Positions 18,233 to 28,500 of a DNA stretch of 64,000 nt are shown one piece after another. Source of the DNA: Leishmania donovani (taxonomy: Eukaryota; Euglenozoa; Kinetoplastea; Trypanosomatida; Trypanosomatidae); contig NC_018252.1 in the NCBI RefSeq assembly GCF_000227135.1, positions 496,803 through 560,802 on the forward strand, read 5' to 3'. Made by a program: the position numbers and the translations under genes. Position 1 is the stretch's first letter. Each line of letters begins with the position of its first letter. The notes below the pieces were generated by a model. That model was not told the origin of the DNA and did no database searches. It worked only from the letters and a program-made list of their open reading frames with translations.

Positions 18233-20350
18233 TCATGGCAGCAGCCAGTCCTCCTCGCAGAAGTCCGTCAGAGACAAGAGAGACGCGTCAGACACCGCCG
18301 CAGCAGCAGCAACGGCAGTATTAGTGGCGGTAACGGTGTTCGAGTGACCGTTGTGGCGGGAGATCGGCGACGCACTCGCCGCAGGAGACAACGCTGCCAA
18401 AGAGGTGGAGGGAGAGGGGCAGGAGGCCGCAGCTGCGAATGATGTCAGGGTCGGTTCACCCAAACAGCTCGGTGACGACACCCGCGGAGCATCGCGCCGT
18501 GCGGGCCCCACGTGCATCGTGGACGCTCGTACAGTGGAAGCGGCACCGGGTGCCTCGCCGGCGCCTTTTGCTAGTGCGGCGGCGCCCACCCTCGTCCGCT
18601 GCCGATGCCGCATCGCCGCACTGGTGCTTCTCTTTGTGTGGTCAATGTGCGCCAGGCGCGCCTGCCACCGCTGTTCCATGCGAATGCGCCGCTGTGCCGC
18701 GTGCAGGCGCCGCTCCACAACCACTCGCTTCTTCAACTCCTTCACAAGCGAGCCCCAGTGCAGGAGAACACCGCAGAGGGGGCACGGGCATGGCTGGGAA
18801 GGGATCAGACGACGGAGCGGTGATATCGGTGCCGGAGGCGCTTGCGAAAGCAGCGCAGGGCTTTTATCAGTGCCGTCTACGGTAGCCGCCGCCTCTGCCT
18901 CGGCATACAGCATCCACATCGCCAAGCAGCTCAGGTGACAGCGTAGGGTGCAGAAAGGTGCGCGGCTGCAGTACGCCACACACGAGGGCTGCAGCGGCAA
19001 CGTGCAGAGACTGCACGGCAGTAGCCCGTGATGGAGGCGATGCTGCTCCTCTGCGTGGGCCCGCGCAAAGTCTACCTCGCCATAGTCCGCAAAGCGCAGT
19101 GGGATGCGGGGCTGTGGGGCGGGTGCCGCCGCTGGGGAGGAAGTGCAGGCAGCCGTGACGCCCCCATGGGGTGCATCCACTGCAAGTGAGGCGGATGCGT
19201 TGATGCCTGTATACAGTGGAGGGCACGATGCCGATCGCGGCGAAGACGCTCGTGGTGGCGGAGGAGAGGAGAAGGAACGCAACGCCGCACCGCAGCCGAT
19301 ACTGCTGCCTGGGCTCGCTTCCAGGACGCCGTCGCCTGCGCGCTCCTCACTGCGGTAGCCGAGAAGGGCCGGCGAGGCCGCCGTGTGAACGCGCTGCGGA
19401 GATGGCGTGCGCGACCCTGTAGAGGGGCAGTAGGGTGCGAACCGTCGTGTGTCCTCGTCGTCCGAGTCAGAGGCGAAGGAGGCGTTTGACCACTCCGCCC
19501 GCGCCGCTTGGGACAGCAACGATACATCATACGGACAGGAGGTTCCAGCAGACGCGCTCATATGGCTGCCCTCCTTCCCTGCTTCTCCCACGTCGACGCC
19601 CATGCCCACGCTTGGAAGCAGCAGGCACCGATCGTGACTCAGGTAGGCATCCTCGAAGGCCTGCCGCGTTGTGTCCTCGACGTGGAACAAGAGAGACGGG
19701 GTGAGCGGAGGGAGAAGGTGAGAAGCAGCCGTGGTGGTTGCGAGTGCGGCTGCCGTCGACGCATCTTGCAGTTCCCCTTTAGAGTCAAGCGCGGGCAACG
19801 GCGGTGTCGCAACACCGTCTGCCTGCCCTTGCAAGGACGAGCTTCTCTGCGAATGCTGTTGTGTGCCCACTCGCGGTGACGAGGCTCGCAGCCCTCCGCC
19901 CACGGCAAAGGCACCACGGCGTCTCGCCAGGAGCACCTCCGCCCTGGCTGCCGCCTCCCGTAGGAGTGCTGACTCAAAGATGTGCAGCGTCAGATCCAGC
20001 TGGCAAAAGAGGGAGGCGCGCACGAGGAGGTGCAGCGTGGCCACCGCATAGGGAAGCCGCCGCAGACCCGTGAGAATGTCGATCGCGTGCCTCAGTCGCG
20101 CGGATGCGGTCGGGTGCTGCCAGCACCACTCGAACTTCAGCGCGGCTCGATCGTCAGGGAAACCCGAGACACAGCACACGATCGTCCACGGCCGACCACG
20201 GCGACTCGTGCGTCGGGCGCCGTTCACGAGCTCGCCATTGTGCTGCCGCAGCCGTCGCAGGGGGTTCACGGTGTAGCCAATGTAGAAGTCGCCCTCGCAC
20301 TGAGGGTCGAGACTGGTGAGCAAGTACACGCAGTGGAAGCGCGTGTCCAT
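18233..20350 (-). CDS. SLX1: SLX1, GIY-YIG structure-specific endonuclease subunit (enlarged)
   Basis: A protein of 705 residues from ATG 20348-20350. SLX1 with its partner SLX4 cuts branched DNA such as Holliday junctions and flaps. Residues 5-85 are a GIY-YIG domain: HCVYLLTS, then DFYIGYT, RRLRQHNGEL with the conserved Arg, GRPWTIVCCVSGFP, and ALKFEWCWQHP with the metal-binding Glu. Residues 446-527 form the SLX1 C4HC3 RING/PHD finger, from CSLC through CHLSCLAMW to LIPSQPCPCPLCGVLLHWGSLV. Both halves are canonical. Between them are about 250 residues of Ser/Ala/Pro-rich sequence, and a 170-residue low-complexity tail follows the finger, which doubles the size relative to yeast and human SLX1 (about 275-305 residues). 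All key residues that can be recognised are present. Confidence 0.9.
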   Translation of the reverse strand: MDTRFHCVYLLTSLDPQCEGDFYIGYTVNPLRRLRQHNGELVNGARRTSRRGRPWTIVCCVSGFPDDRAALKFEWCWQHPTASARLRHAIDILTGLRRLPYAVATLHLLVRASLFCQLDLTLHIFESALLREAAARAEVLLARRRGAFAVGGGLRASSPRVGTQQHSQRSSSLQGQADGVATPPLPALDSKGELQDASTAAALATTTAASHLLPPLTPSLLFHVEDTTRQAFEDAYLSHDRCLLLPSVGMGVDVGEAGKEGSHMSASAGTSCPYDVSLLSQAARAEWSNASFASDSDDEDTRRFAPYCPSTGSRTPSPQRVHTAASPALLGYRSEERAGDGVLEASPGSSIGCGAALRSFSSPPPPRASSPRSASCPPLYTGINASASLAVDAPHGGVTAACTSSPAAAPAPQPRIPLRFADYGEVDFARAHAEEQHRLHHGLLPCSLCTLPLQPSCVAYCSRAPFCTLRCHLSCLAMWMLYAEAEAAATVDGTDKSPALLSQAPPAPISPLRRLIPSQPCPCPLCGVLLHWGSLVKELKKRVVVERRLHAAQRRIRMEQRWQARLAHIDHTKRSTSAAMRHRQRTRVGAAALAKGAGEAPGAASTVRASTMHVGPARRDAPRVSSPSCLGEPTLTSFAAAASCPSPSTSLAALSPAASASPISRHNGHSNTVTATNTAVAAAAAVSDASLLSLTDFCEEDWLLP

Positions 20351-21500
20351 CAGCCGCTAACGACTCAGCGCATGTAGAGGGTGTAGGTGCTAAGGGTGTG
20401 CTTGTGTGTATACGCGCATGCGTTTCAATCGACCACGAAGCTCTTCTCTCCCGCTCTCTATGCCTGGGTTGCCAGTGCGGCGCTCACAGACGGAGGAGAG
20501 ATAGAGAGCAAGGGAGTGCGAAAGTGCCTGAGCAACGAGGGGAAGAGGAGGACAACGACGACGAGGACAGGGGCAAAGAGCTCGGCATCACCGCCCGGCG
20601 ACGTGCCTGGGTGTGCTAAAGGCGATGGCGCCTGTGAATGTGTGCTCTGGCGCGCATGCGTGTTTTTTGGGGAGGAGGAGGAGAAGGGAGAGGGAGAGGT
20701 TGATGAGGTGAACAGCGAAGGGCTCCCCAACACTACCAGCGGGGACATAGTGTCGTCACACCGGGCGGCTGTGTGCGCGTCTCCCGGCCCTCCAATGCGT
20801 CCATGAATGAGGCCGAAGATAAATAGAGCATCAGGGGAGACGCAAGGAGGAGTGAAAGAGATGGGAAGCAGTCAGATTACGGGCACCGTCATCGCCGCGG
20901 CTCTCCCCCTCAGTCCCCGTACTGCGCCTCTTCTTACGGGCCTGCACTTCTGATTACTAACGCGCCCAGCAGCGGCGTATCAACATGCACGCGCCACACA
21001 ACTCGCCACGGACTTCTCCGCACACACACACACATACTTCACGTGCACGAAACTCGGCAAAGGAGAGAGGGAGGGAGGGGGAAAGGGAGGTAGACGGCAG
21101 CAGCACACGCACACACGTACACGCGACCAGTCGCAAGCAAAGCCGCTGGAAGGAGAGAGGACAAGAGGAGGCGAGGAAGAGTGGTTTGACACACAAGCGC
21201 GCGCACGCACGCACACACATCAAGTGAAGCCCAAAAAAAAAAAACGTATAGAGAGAGGAAAACGGCCGTATATTCAACGTGCACATCCACTGGCACCATT
21301 AGCGAGCTGGCGGCTTAGGCTGGCCCTCACCGCCATCACCCGCCTCCTGCGATGTGTCCCTCTCTCTCCCTCGCTTACCGGCAGCCCATCCACCTACCCC
21401 CCCCCTCTAAAACGAAAAACATGGTTACCATCACCATCACCGCCATCCACGGTCGTCGAAGGAATGCCAGCTCCGTTCACCCGGTCCAGGTGCATCAGCC
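20351..21500. other. Intergenic spacer
   Basis: About 1.15 kb between SEC24 and SLX1, with CT-rich minus-strand tracts near 20545-20720 and 21055-21095. An A-run at 21232-21244 is T-rich on the transcribed strand. No gene is seen. Confidence 0.6.
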
Positions 21501-24500
21501 TCATGACACGTGCGTCTGTATGGTACGGTGCAGATGCGTCAGGTACTCATCGTAGCCCATCTTGCTCGTGCCCATCTCCTCCTTGAGCTCCTTGAAGAAG
21601 GCGTCCTCAGAGCGCTCGCCGTGGTGAATCACGATGAGACGCCGCATGCCATCCTCGCGCAGCATGAGAGCGTACAGGACGTTGCGCAGGCGCTCACTGA
21701 AGCACTCCTCGCCTGGCCCTCCGGCTGCACACACGGATGCTGCATCAGAAGTGCCAAACAGCGTATTCGCGATCTTCGGCGGCACATTTTCGCCAATCCA
21801 CATGTACACAAGCCGCGCTTGTTCGTCACATAGCACGTACGTGCCATCTCGCGCGACGCTGTCGAAGAGTAGCTGACGATGATGCGGCAGAATGCAGTTT
21901 CCAGTCGTCACGTCCAGCGTGCCGATCGTCGGGTCGCTCTCTAAGTCGTCCAGGCAGTAGAGGGACGGGTATAGGTAGCTGAGTAGCTTGTACGCCGGCA
22001 TCGCCACGAGGTCGAATATGCTGGCCACTCGGTGGTCAATGTGCACGATGGTGCCCTCCGTCAGCGCGTCGGACTTCATCAGGCAGAGCAGATAGACCGG
22101 GAGCAGCTTCAGCCGCGGCGGCATTAGAAGCGTATTCTTTTTATCGCGGGCGGCGGTCTTGACGTCCTCGTACTCGCCACCCGACTTGTCCGAAGCGCAG
22201 TACTGGCGGTAGCAGGAAAAGGCCTTAATGAGGCGGTCCGTCATTCCCTGGCGCGCCTGCTGCGGGCCTTTGTTCACCGCCTCCACCATGATATCCTGGA
22301 TGAAGCCGAACAGGATCGCCTCCAGGTCCATGTTGCGGAATAGAACGGTCAAGGAGGAGGCGACACGCAGCCGACACGACTGCACCCGCACCCGGCGGTG
22401 GCCAGAGCGAGTGGTGTACAGCAGCGCGGTCTGGAAATGAGCGTAGTTATCCTTCGGCAAATGGTCCTCGTGCGCGAACTCCACAAAAAACGTTGAGCCG
22501 CCCGTGATGCTGGCCAGGTCCATGTCCTGCACCGTCTGGGAGAGGTAGTGGCCCCGGTAGCGCTGCACATGGAGGCCGGTGCTGCAGCGGACGCGTAGGA
22601 TGCCAGCGTACCCGGCCTCCTCTGTCAGCAGCTGCTGCATGGAGGCGCTCACCTTGGTGCTATCGACCAGTGGATCGTAGTTGCTAAAGAGAAAGACGCG
22701 ACCGTTCGTCACGTGGCACACGTTTGACAACGTCACCAGCTCACAGTACCCCGTGGCGAACATGAACAGGTCAAACGAAATCTGCTGCCTCGCCGCCGCG
22801 GTTGCCGTGGTCGTCCAGAAACCTTCGATGGGTCGCAGCAGCTCCTTCTCGCGATCGGTGCCGTAGAGCCTGTGCTGCTCGCGAAGCACGATTTGCCCCA
22901 TGCCGCGCTGCGGGTGCCGGCTTGCGCACATGATCACACGCCCGCCATGCTGACCCGCCAACACCAGCGTTGCCGCCTTCACCGCAGCGCCGAGCACACA
23001 GTCCGACTCGTCCACGTTGGCAACCATACGTGGCAGCCGACTCAGGAAGGCCTCCAGGCGCTCCAGCTCCGCCCCCACCTCCATCCAGCACAGGCTTGTG
23101 AAGGGCAGTGGCACAAACGGGTTCTCGACGTCCGGAACGCACATCTGCGGCATATCGGGGTGGCGGAAGTCGTAGAAGTGCAGCTGCGAGGCGAATGTGA
23201 TGAAGGACACCTTGCACTCAGGCGTCAGCTCCGCCATGCGCTGCAGGGCAGCCCGAATCGCCTCCGCGTAGTCGGAAAGAAACCGCTGCCCCGCGTCGCG
23301 CGAGATATCGATGAGAAACAGGTGATGCAGCGGCCGACTGGGCAGTACAACATTGTCCTCGGTGCGCAGCGCGTACTCTGGGAAGTCGTCGACGTCGAAC
23401 TCCACACTGCCGAAGCCCATTTCCGGGTGATCCGCCACGTTTACCCGACGCCCCATTCCATCAACGGCGTCCAAGTCGTCGCCGACGACATCGTTGGTCA
23501 CCTCGCACAGCGGACACTCCCACTTGCGGCCCATCTCGAGAAGTCGGGCGTGACAGCTCATGTAGCCGCGGCAGCGGTGGCAGCGCACAGGCGGCTTTGG
23601 CTGCTTCACCAGCGGCACCACCTCCTTGTTGTGGAGCGGCTGACACAGCGGTGAGAGAATGGCACCGAAGGGGATGTGACTGTCCTTCACAAGTCGCTCC
23701 TCGCCCGGCGCACACAGCATGGACGGGCGAAAGAACTTCGAGTTGGCGTTGCCGTTGTCGAGGCCGAGAAAGTCGACAGTAGCGTAGGGCGGCTCGTTCG
23801 TGCATGTCAGGTACTCGATCGGTGCACCACTGTTGCGGGGGATGCTGCGCTCCGGGTTTGGCACGGAGCGCACGTTCACAATGCGCGTCGGCGGCTGTCG
23901 AGCCAAGGCGCGCAGCGGACGGTTGTTGCCGCGAACACCACTGCCCAACAGGGCGTCGCTGTACGGCTGAGTCGGCTCAGGCGGTAGCTGCTGCGCCAAC
24001 GGTTCCGGCCTTGAGGAGGAAGGGGCTGGGTACGGGTCACTGGCCGCCGCAGCTGTGGATGAGGTGCTGCGCGGTGGCGGATATGCTGAGGCTGGCGCTG
24101 ATGGTGCCGGCTGCCGGGATGGCGTGGGGGCGGCGGTAGCGGCTTGATAGCCGTAAGAATTGTATCCAGCCACGGACGGCGCAGGAGCGGAAGATGGTGA
24201 CGCCGATGAGTTGATAGATGGCGCGTTTGCAGATGAGGCCTGCGCGCTCGTCGCGGCGCTGCCGTAGCTGCCGCCGTATGGGTACTCAGAAGCCGGTGCC
24301 GCAGCAGCGCTCGGGGCGGCGCCGGCCGTGTATCCGTAACTGTCATAGCTGTAAGACGATGGCGCAGCGGGAGCGGCCTGCTGCGCGGCACCGCCGTAGT
24401 AGTTCGCCTGCGCACCGTGGCCTTGATTGGGGTCATAATACGGCCTCGCAGCCGGCGCGCCTCCGGAGGCCGCAGCGGACCTGTAAGCCCCGTAGCTGCC

Positions 24501-24548
24501 ATACCCGTCCCCGTACGGGTTCGACGAGTGGTCTTGTAGGTTGTACAT
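21501..24548 (-). CDS. SEC24: SEC24-like COPII coat cargo adaptor
   Basis: A protein of 1015 residues from ATG 24546-24548. SEC24 pairs with SEC23 in the inner COPII coat and selects cargo leaving the endoplasmic reticulum. Residues 1-230 are a Tyr/Ala/Pro/Ser-rich disordered region, as usual for SEC24. The zinc finger has C323, C326, C345 and C348 (VRCHRCRGY...KWECPLC). The trunk follows with LFLIDIS and the CKVSFITFASQLHFYD strand. Then come a beta-sandwich and helical part and a C-terminal gelsolin-like segment (YVLCDEQARLVYMWIGENVP). Length and domain order fit. Open reading from a clear ATG makes the start reliable. Confidence 0.94.
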   Translation of the reverse strand: MYNLQDHSSNPYGDGYGSYGAYRSAAASGGAPAARPYYDPNQGHGAQANYYGGAAQQAAPAAPSSYSYDSYGYTAGAAPSAAAAPASEYPYGGSYGSAATSAQASSANAPSINSSASPSSAPAPSVAGYNSYGYQAATAAPTPSRQPAPSAPASAYPPPRSTSSTAAAASDPYPAPSSSRPEPLAQQLPPEPTQPYSDALLGSGVRGNNRPLRALARQPPTRIVNVRSVPNPERSIPRNSGAPIEYLTCTNEPPYATVDFLGLDNGNANSKFFRPSMLCAPGEERLVKDSHIPFGAILSPLCQPLHNKEVVPLVKQPKPPVRCHRCRGYMSCHARLLEMGRKWECPLCEVTNDVVGDDLDAVDGMGRRVNVADHPEMGFGSVEFDVDDFPEYALRTEDNVVLPSRPLHHLFLIDISRDAGQRFLSDYAEAIRAALQRMAELTPECKVSFITFASQLHFYDFRHPDMPQMCVPDVENPFVPLPFTSLCWMEVGAELERLEAFLSRLPRMVANVDESDCVLGAAVKAATLVLAGQHGGRVIMCASRHPQRGMGQIVLREQHRLYGTDREKELLRPIEGFWTTTATAAARQQISFDLFMFATGYCELVTLSNVCHVTNGRVFLFSNYDPLVDSTKVSASMQQLLTEEAGYAGILRVRCSTGLHVQRYRGHYLSQTVQDMDLASITGGSTFFVEFAHEDHLPKDNYAHFQTALLYTTRSGHRRVRVQSCRLRVASSLTVLFRNMDLEAILFGFIQDIMVEAVNKGPQQARQGMTDRLIKAFSCYRQYCASDKSGGEYEDVKTAARDKKNTLLMPPRLKLLPVYLLCLMKSDALTEGTIVHIDHRVASIFDLVAMPAYKLLSYLYPSLYCLDDLESDPTIGTLDVTTGNCILPHHRQLLFDSVARDGTYVLCDEQARLVYMWIGENVPPKIANTLFGTSDAASVCAAGGPGEECFSERLRNVLYALMLREDGMRRLIVIHHGERSEDAFFKELKEEMGTSKMGYDEYLTHLHRTIQTHVS

Positions 24549-25550
24549 GGAGCAGTGAGCACGCGCAAAACGCGCAGACGTCTGAAAAGTACAACGACGT
24601 GAGTGCGAAGAGGAAGGGAAGTGAGCCGGGTAGACGACCGTGCGAGAATGGGTGCTTGTATGCCTTTCCGGTGCTTTTACGTATCAATGACGGGATTCAT
24701 AGAGCGAGTGCGTGCGCGATGCTGGGGATGCGCGAATGAGTGAGCAACGCGAAACAGAACAGAATGGCGGTGCGGCGGGGGAGGGGGGGGGGCGGAAAGA
24801 TCGCGGCAAGTGTCGAAACGAGGAGGAGCAAGAGAAAGAGGGATGGTGTCATGCACGCCGGCGGCAGACAGCCGTGGCCACACAACAGCAACTCCAGAAA
24901 GCGCCCCGACCGACGTGCAACACAAACACAAGCAAAGCGAGAGAGACGCACACGGAAAACACGCGCCTGCACTACTTGAAACAGGTTCGGGTTGCTGCCG
25001 ATGCGGGTGGTGGGGGGGAAGGGGCGTGTGCGGGTGGAGTCCGTGAGACGTAGAGACGGTGTTGAGAGAAAGAGGGCGAGGGAAGTCGCGTGAGTGTGTG
25101 TGTGTGTGTGCAGAGGGGCGGCGCCCACCTTCCCCCATCAAACTGTTGTAGACTGAGCAGCAGCAGCTTTGCACTGTGCACCAGCGACTCTCCCTCGCAC
25201 ATCGAGCGAGACAGACAGAGAGAGAGAGAGCCACACACTCCCATGCATTGGCACAGGCGCAGTGCGTGTCTGCATGCCTGAGCGCAGCATCCGCCCGTTA
25301 TCATTTCGGGTCGTCGGCTCGGCTTTGCAAGCGCTCCCGAGGGAGACGCACCAGCGACAACACACAACCGAGTGTGTCTGTGTGTGTGTGTGTGTGGTGT
25401 GGTGTGGGGGGGGGGGTGAGGAGGGGGTTGGACAGGTGCCCACACAGTCGCAATAAAAATGAGAGAGGAAGCTGCACATAGAAGTTTTGTACATCGGTCC
25501 AGTAAGGAGGCAAAGGATAAGACGAACGAATGGGCGCCGTGAAGACAACG
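24549..25550. other. Intergenic spacer
   Basis: About 1.0 kb with G-runs at 24784-24792 and 25404-25415, and GT runs at 25096-25110 and 25375-25395 on the plus strand. Pyrimidine-rich minus-strand tracts precede SEC24. No gene is seen. Confidence 0.6.
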
Positions 25551-28500
25551 CTACACCTCTGCATCACGGCTGTCGCCACGCAGCACCACATAGGTCGGTG
25601 GCTGAGCGCCAGCGCCGACGACAATCACCTTGAACAGCGACTCGTACCGCACATCGGAGAACTCGGCAAAGGTGACGCTCACCTCAAGACTGCCAGGCTC
25701 ACCGCCCAACGACGCGGCAGGGACGACGCCTTCTAGCGGACTAAGCGAGAACCGCGCCGGTTCATCCACGTATACGAGGTCCGGGCGACCCTCCGCGGGC
25801 GGCGCCACTGCAGGCATCTCCACGGCAGCGTTCACCTTACGCGTAATCGAGTCGCACTGACGCTGGGTAGACGAGACGCCGAACTGCGTCGTCGTCGTAT
25901 TGGCCACCAAAAGACACTGTGAGACCGCAGGCGAGAAGACAGCCGCTTCACCGTAGCTCGTGCCTTGCCGCTGCTGAAGGCGGAACGTCCGCACCGTCTC
26001 CTCGTCGGTGTCAGTGACGGTGCGGATTTGGTAGGCCACCGGGACGGCACTCCGGTTGAGCAGCATAAACTTCTGCGTATACGCCACCTGTTGGCGGCCG
26101 TCGTGGCGCTGCTGGCCTGGGCGGAACCACACGACGCCAGGGCTGCACTCCAGCGACGGCCGTGTGAGAGGCACACGGAGAGGAAGAAGCTGGCAAGGTG
26201 CCTGGGCGCGGTCGTCGGGGGAGGCGCACGCGGTTTCAGCGGATTCGGACGTGGGCAGGAACTGCACCCTCAGCAGCCCCTCCACCGCAGGCGCCTTGTC
26301 CGACAGGGAGGGTTGTGGTGGTGCACTGCACACAGCTTCGCACGCCTGTCGCCACGCAGAGCTTCCTGTGTGTGCTTCAACCTGCACGTCAAGCGCATCC
26401 ATGCTATGTAGCGTGTACTCGTGTTCCGCCGCACCAGCCGCAGCTGTCGCCAAAGCAGAGGTGAACAGTTCCGTCGACACATCATGGCCGGAGCGCCACA
26501 GGGCGCACCTCACGATGGAAAACAAGTTTGCAGCACCGCTGCTTTTGGCTGCGGGCAACGACAGGGCAAAGCGCAGCGACGAGCTGTTGCGGTTCGTTAA
26601 CCTTATTGTTTTCGTGCAGAGCGACGCGGCCGAGGCAGCTGCTGCTGCTGCTGCTGCTGCTCGCCCTTCCATGTGCTGCACCGCTGGAAAACGGACACAC
26701 CGCTGTGAGGGCTCGACGGTTAGGTGTGGCCGGCCGCACCGCGCTCGCAAGCGCAACTCGATCGACGTAAAGTACCGGCGGCTCTCTTCCTGCAGTGCGC
26801 GACGGCGGCTTGTCATGAAGGCCAGAAGCGCCTGCCTCTCCTCTGCCTCCCGCTGCAGCACCTCCAGTGGCATAACGGAGCCTGGTCGCTGCGAGGTGAC
26901 AGTCAGCCTACCGCTGCTCTCATCGTCGTCGGAGTTGTCGCTGTCGCTATCAGCGCCGCTATCCGCCGGCTTGGCAGCTGCAGCAGCAGCAGTGGTGGCA
27001 GCAACTTTGGCCACAAGTGCGTCACCAGTCGCCGCGGTGCGGCTAGAGGCTCGCTGTGCTGCCTCCAAGGGCCATACTACGCGACCGCCACGCACCACTC
27101 GGCCGCCAGGGCGGGTACGCAGTGGCCGCATCACAGCCAGCTGCGCCACCGACAGGCTGGGTCCGGCTGAGCCGCCCGCCGCAGCCGTCGATCCGGCGGC
27201 TGAGGTTGCTCCACTGATGGAGCGGGCCACGCGCTGGGACGGGTAGCGGTCCGCGTAGCGAGCGTAGAAGTCGTCGACGAGGAAGATGTCGTTCAGCTCG
27301 CTGTGCGCCAGCACAGCGTGGACGCAGACACTGCCCTCCCACCAGTGCTCCGACGGCGGCAGCATTGCCTCCTCGCCGTCCTCCTCGTCTTCGCTATCAT
27401 CCGCGGCATGGGCTGTGGGAGAACTCTTTGTGCCTGCGCTGCCGTGGCCCTTACCGCTATTCGAAGCAGCGTCGCCCGATGAGCCACCGCGGTCCTCATC
27501 GTACTCGTCCGCGTCCGACCCTTCTGTGAGCTTCGCCGCCGGCGTGAACTCCAGTAGCACATCCCGCTGCGAGTGGGCGGGGATGCGCAGCTGAAACGGC
27601 GTCGCTGTCACCCTCCCCACACGGTGACGCTCCTTCTCTCGATCCTCCACGTTCATGGAGCATAACCTGAGCTCCACCTGATCCGCCGGCGCGTTCGGGT
27701 CGACTGCGTGCACAGCCAGGCCAAGCGGGCACGGGAACACCTCCACCGTCACGTCCATGTCGCGTGACACGCGGTTGATGAGCCGAACTGACCTCCGTGA
27801 CGTTCCAAGCGGCGCAATCACGGGCGGCATCAGCAGCACCTCCTTGCCGTCTCGCCCACCTTCCCTTACGAGCCCCGACGTGGTTGTATCGAGCACAATA
27901 GGCTTGCCGTACACCTCGTAATCGACAGGGATTTGAAGCCACGGCAGAGTCGCGCCAGCGCGCACGCACAGCTGCTCCGCGTAGCGACCGGGTAAGCTGC
28001 ACAGCAGGCGGACAGGCAGCCGCACCTGGCTGTACGGGCCCAGACTGCCGGTCAAGGAGCCGAGCAAGGTCGCGCAGCCGCGACCGTCACCGAGAACCTT
28101 CTGCGCGGCCTCCACAATCTGCCGCTGCTGCTGCTGCACCGTTACGCCGCTCTGTACGCTCGTGATCCAGAAGGTCGGGTGCGTGGCGTCACCCTTGCTG
28201 CCGTTGCTGTTGCTCCCTGCTGCTGCCCTGGATGCCAGTGCTGAGAATGGCGATAGTGGCTGCTCCTGCGGCTTCTGCAGTTGCATTTGGGTGGTCTTTC
28301 GGCTGCTGCCTGATGCACCGGCGCGGCTTGCTTGCGTGCTGCTGCTGACACTGCGACTGGCCCCCCTCTCCGCCCTCTTGCGCCGCTTGTCCAGAATGTC
28401 CTGCGCACCCGGCGCCTCCATCGGCAGTGGCGTGAAGTGCTTCGCACGCACGTCGTAGTTCGCCTCGCAGCCAGTGTAGTTCTCCAGCATCACCGTCAGG

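Noticed and set aside
22872..23654. 260-codon plus-strand frame opposite SEC24
   Set aside because: Antisense shadow of SEC24. GC-rich third positions keep the opposite strand open, and there is no independent evidence.
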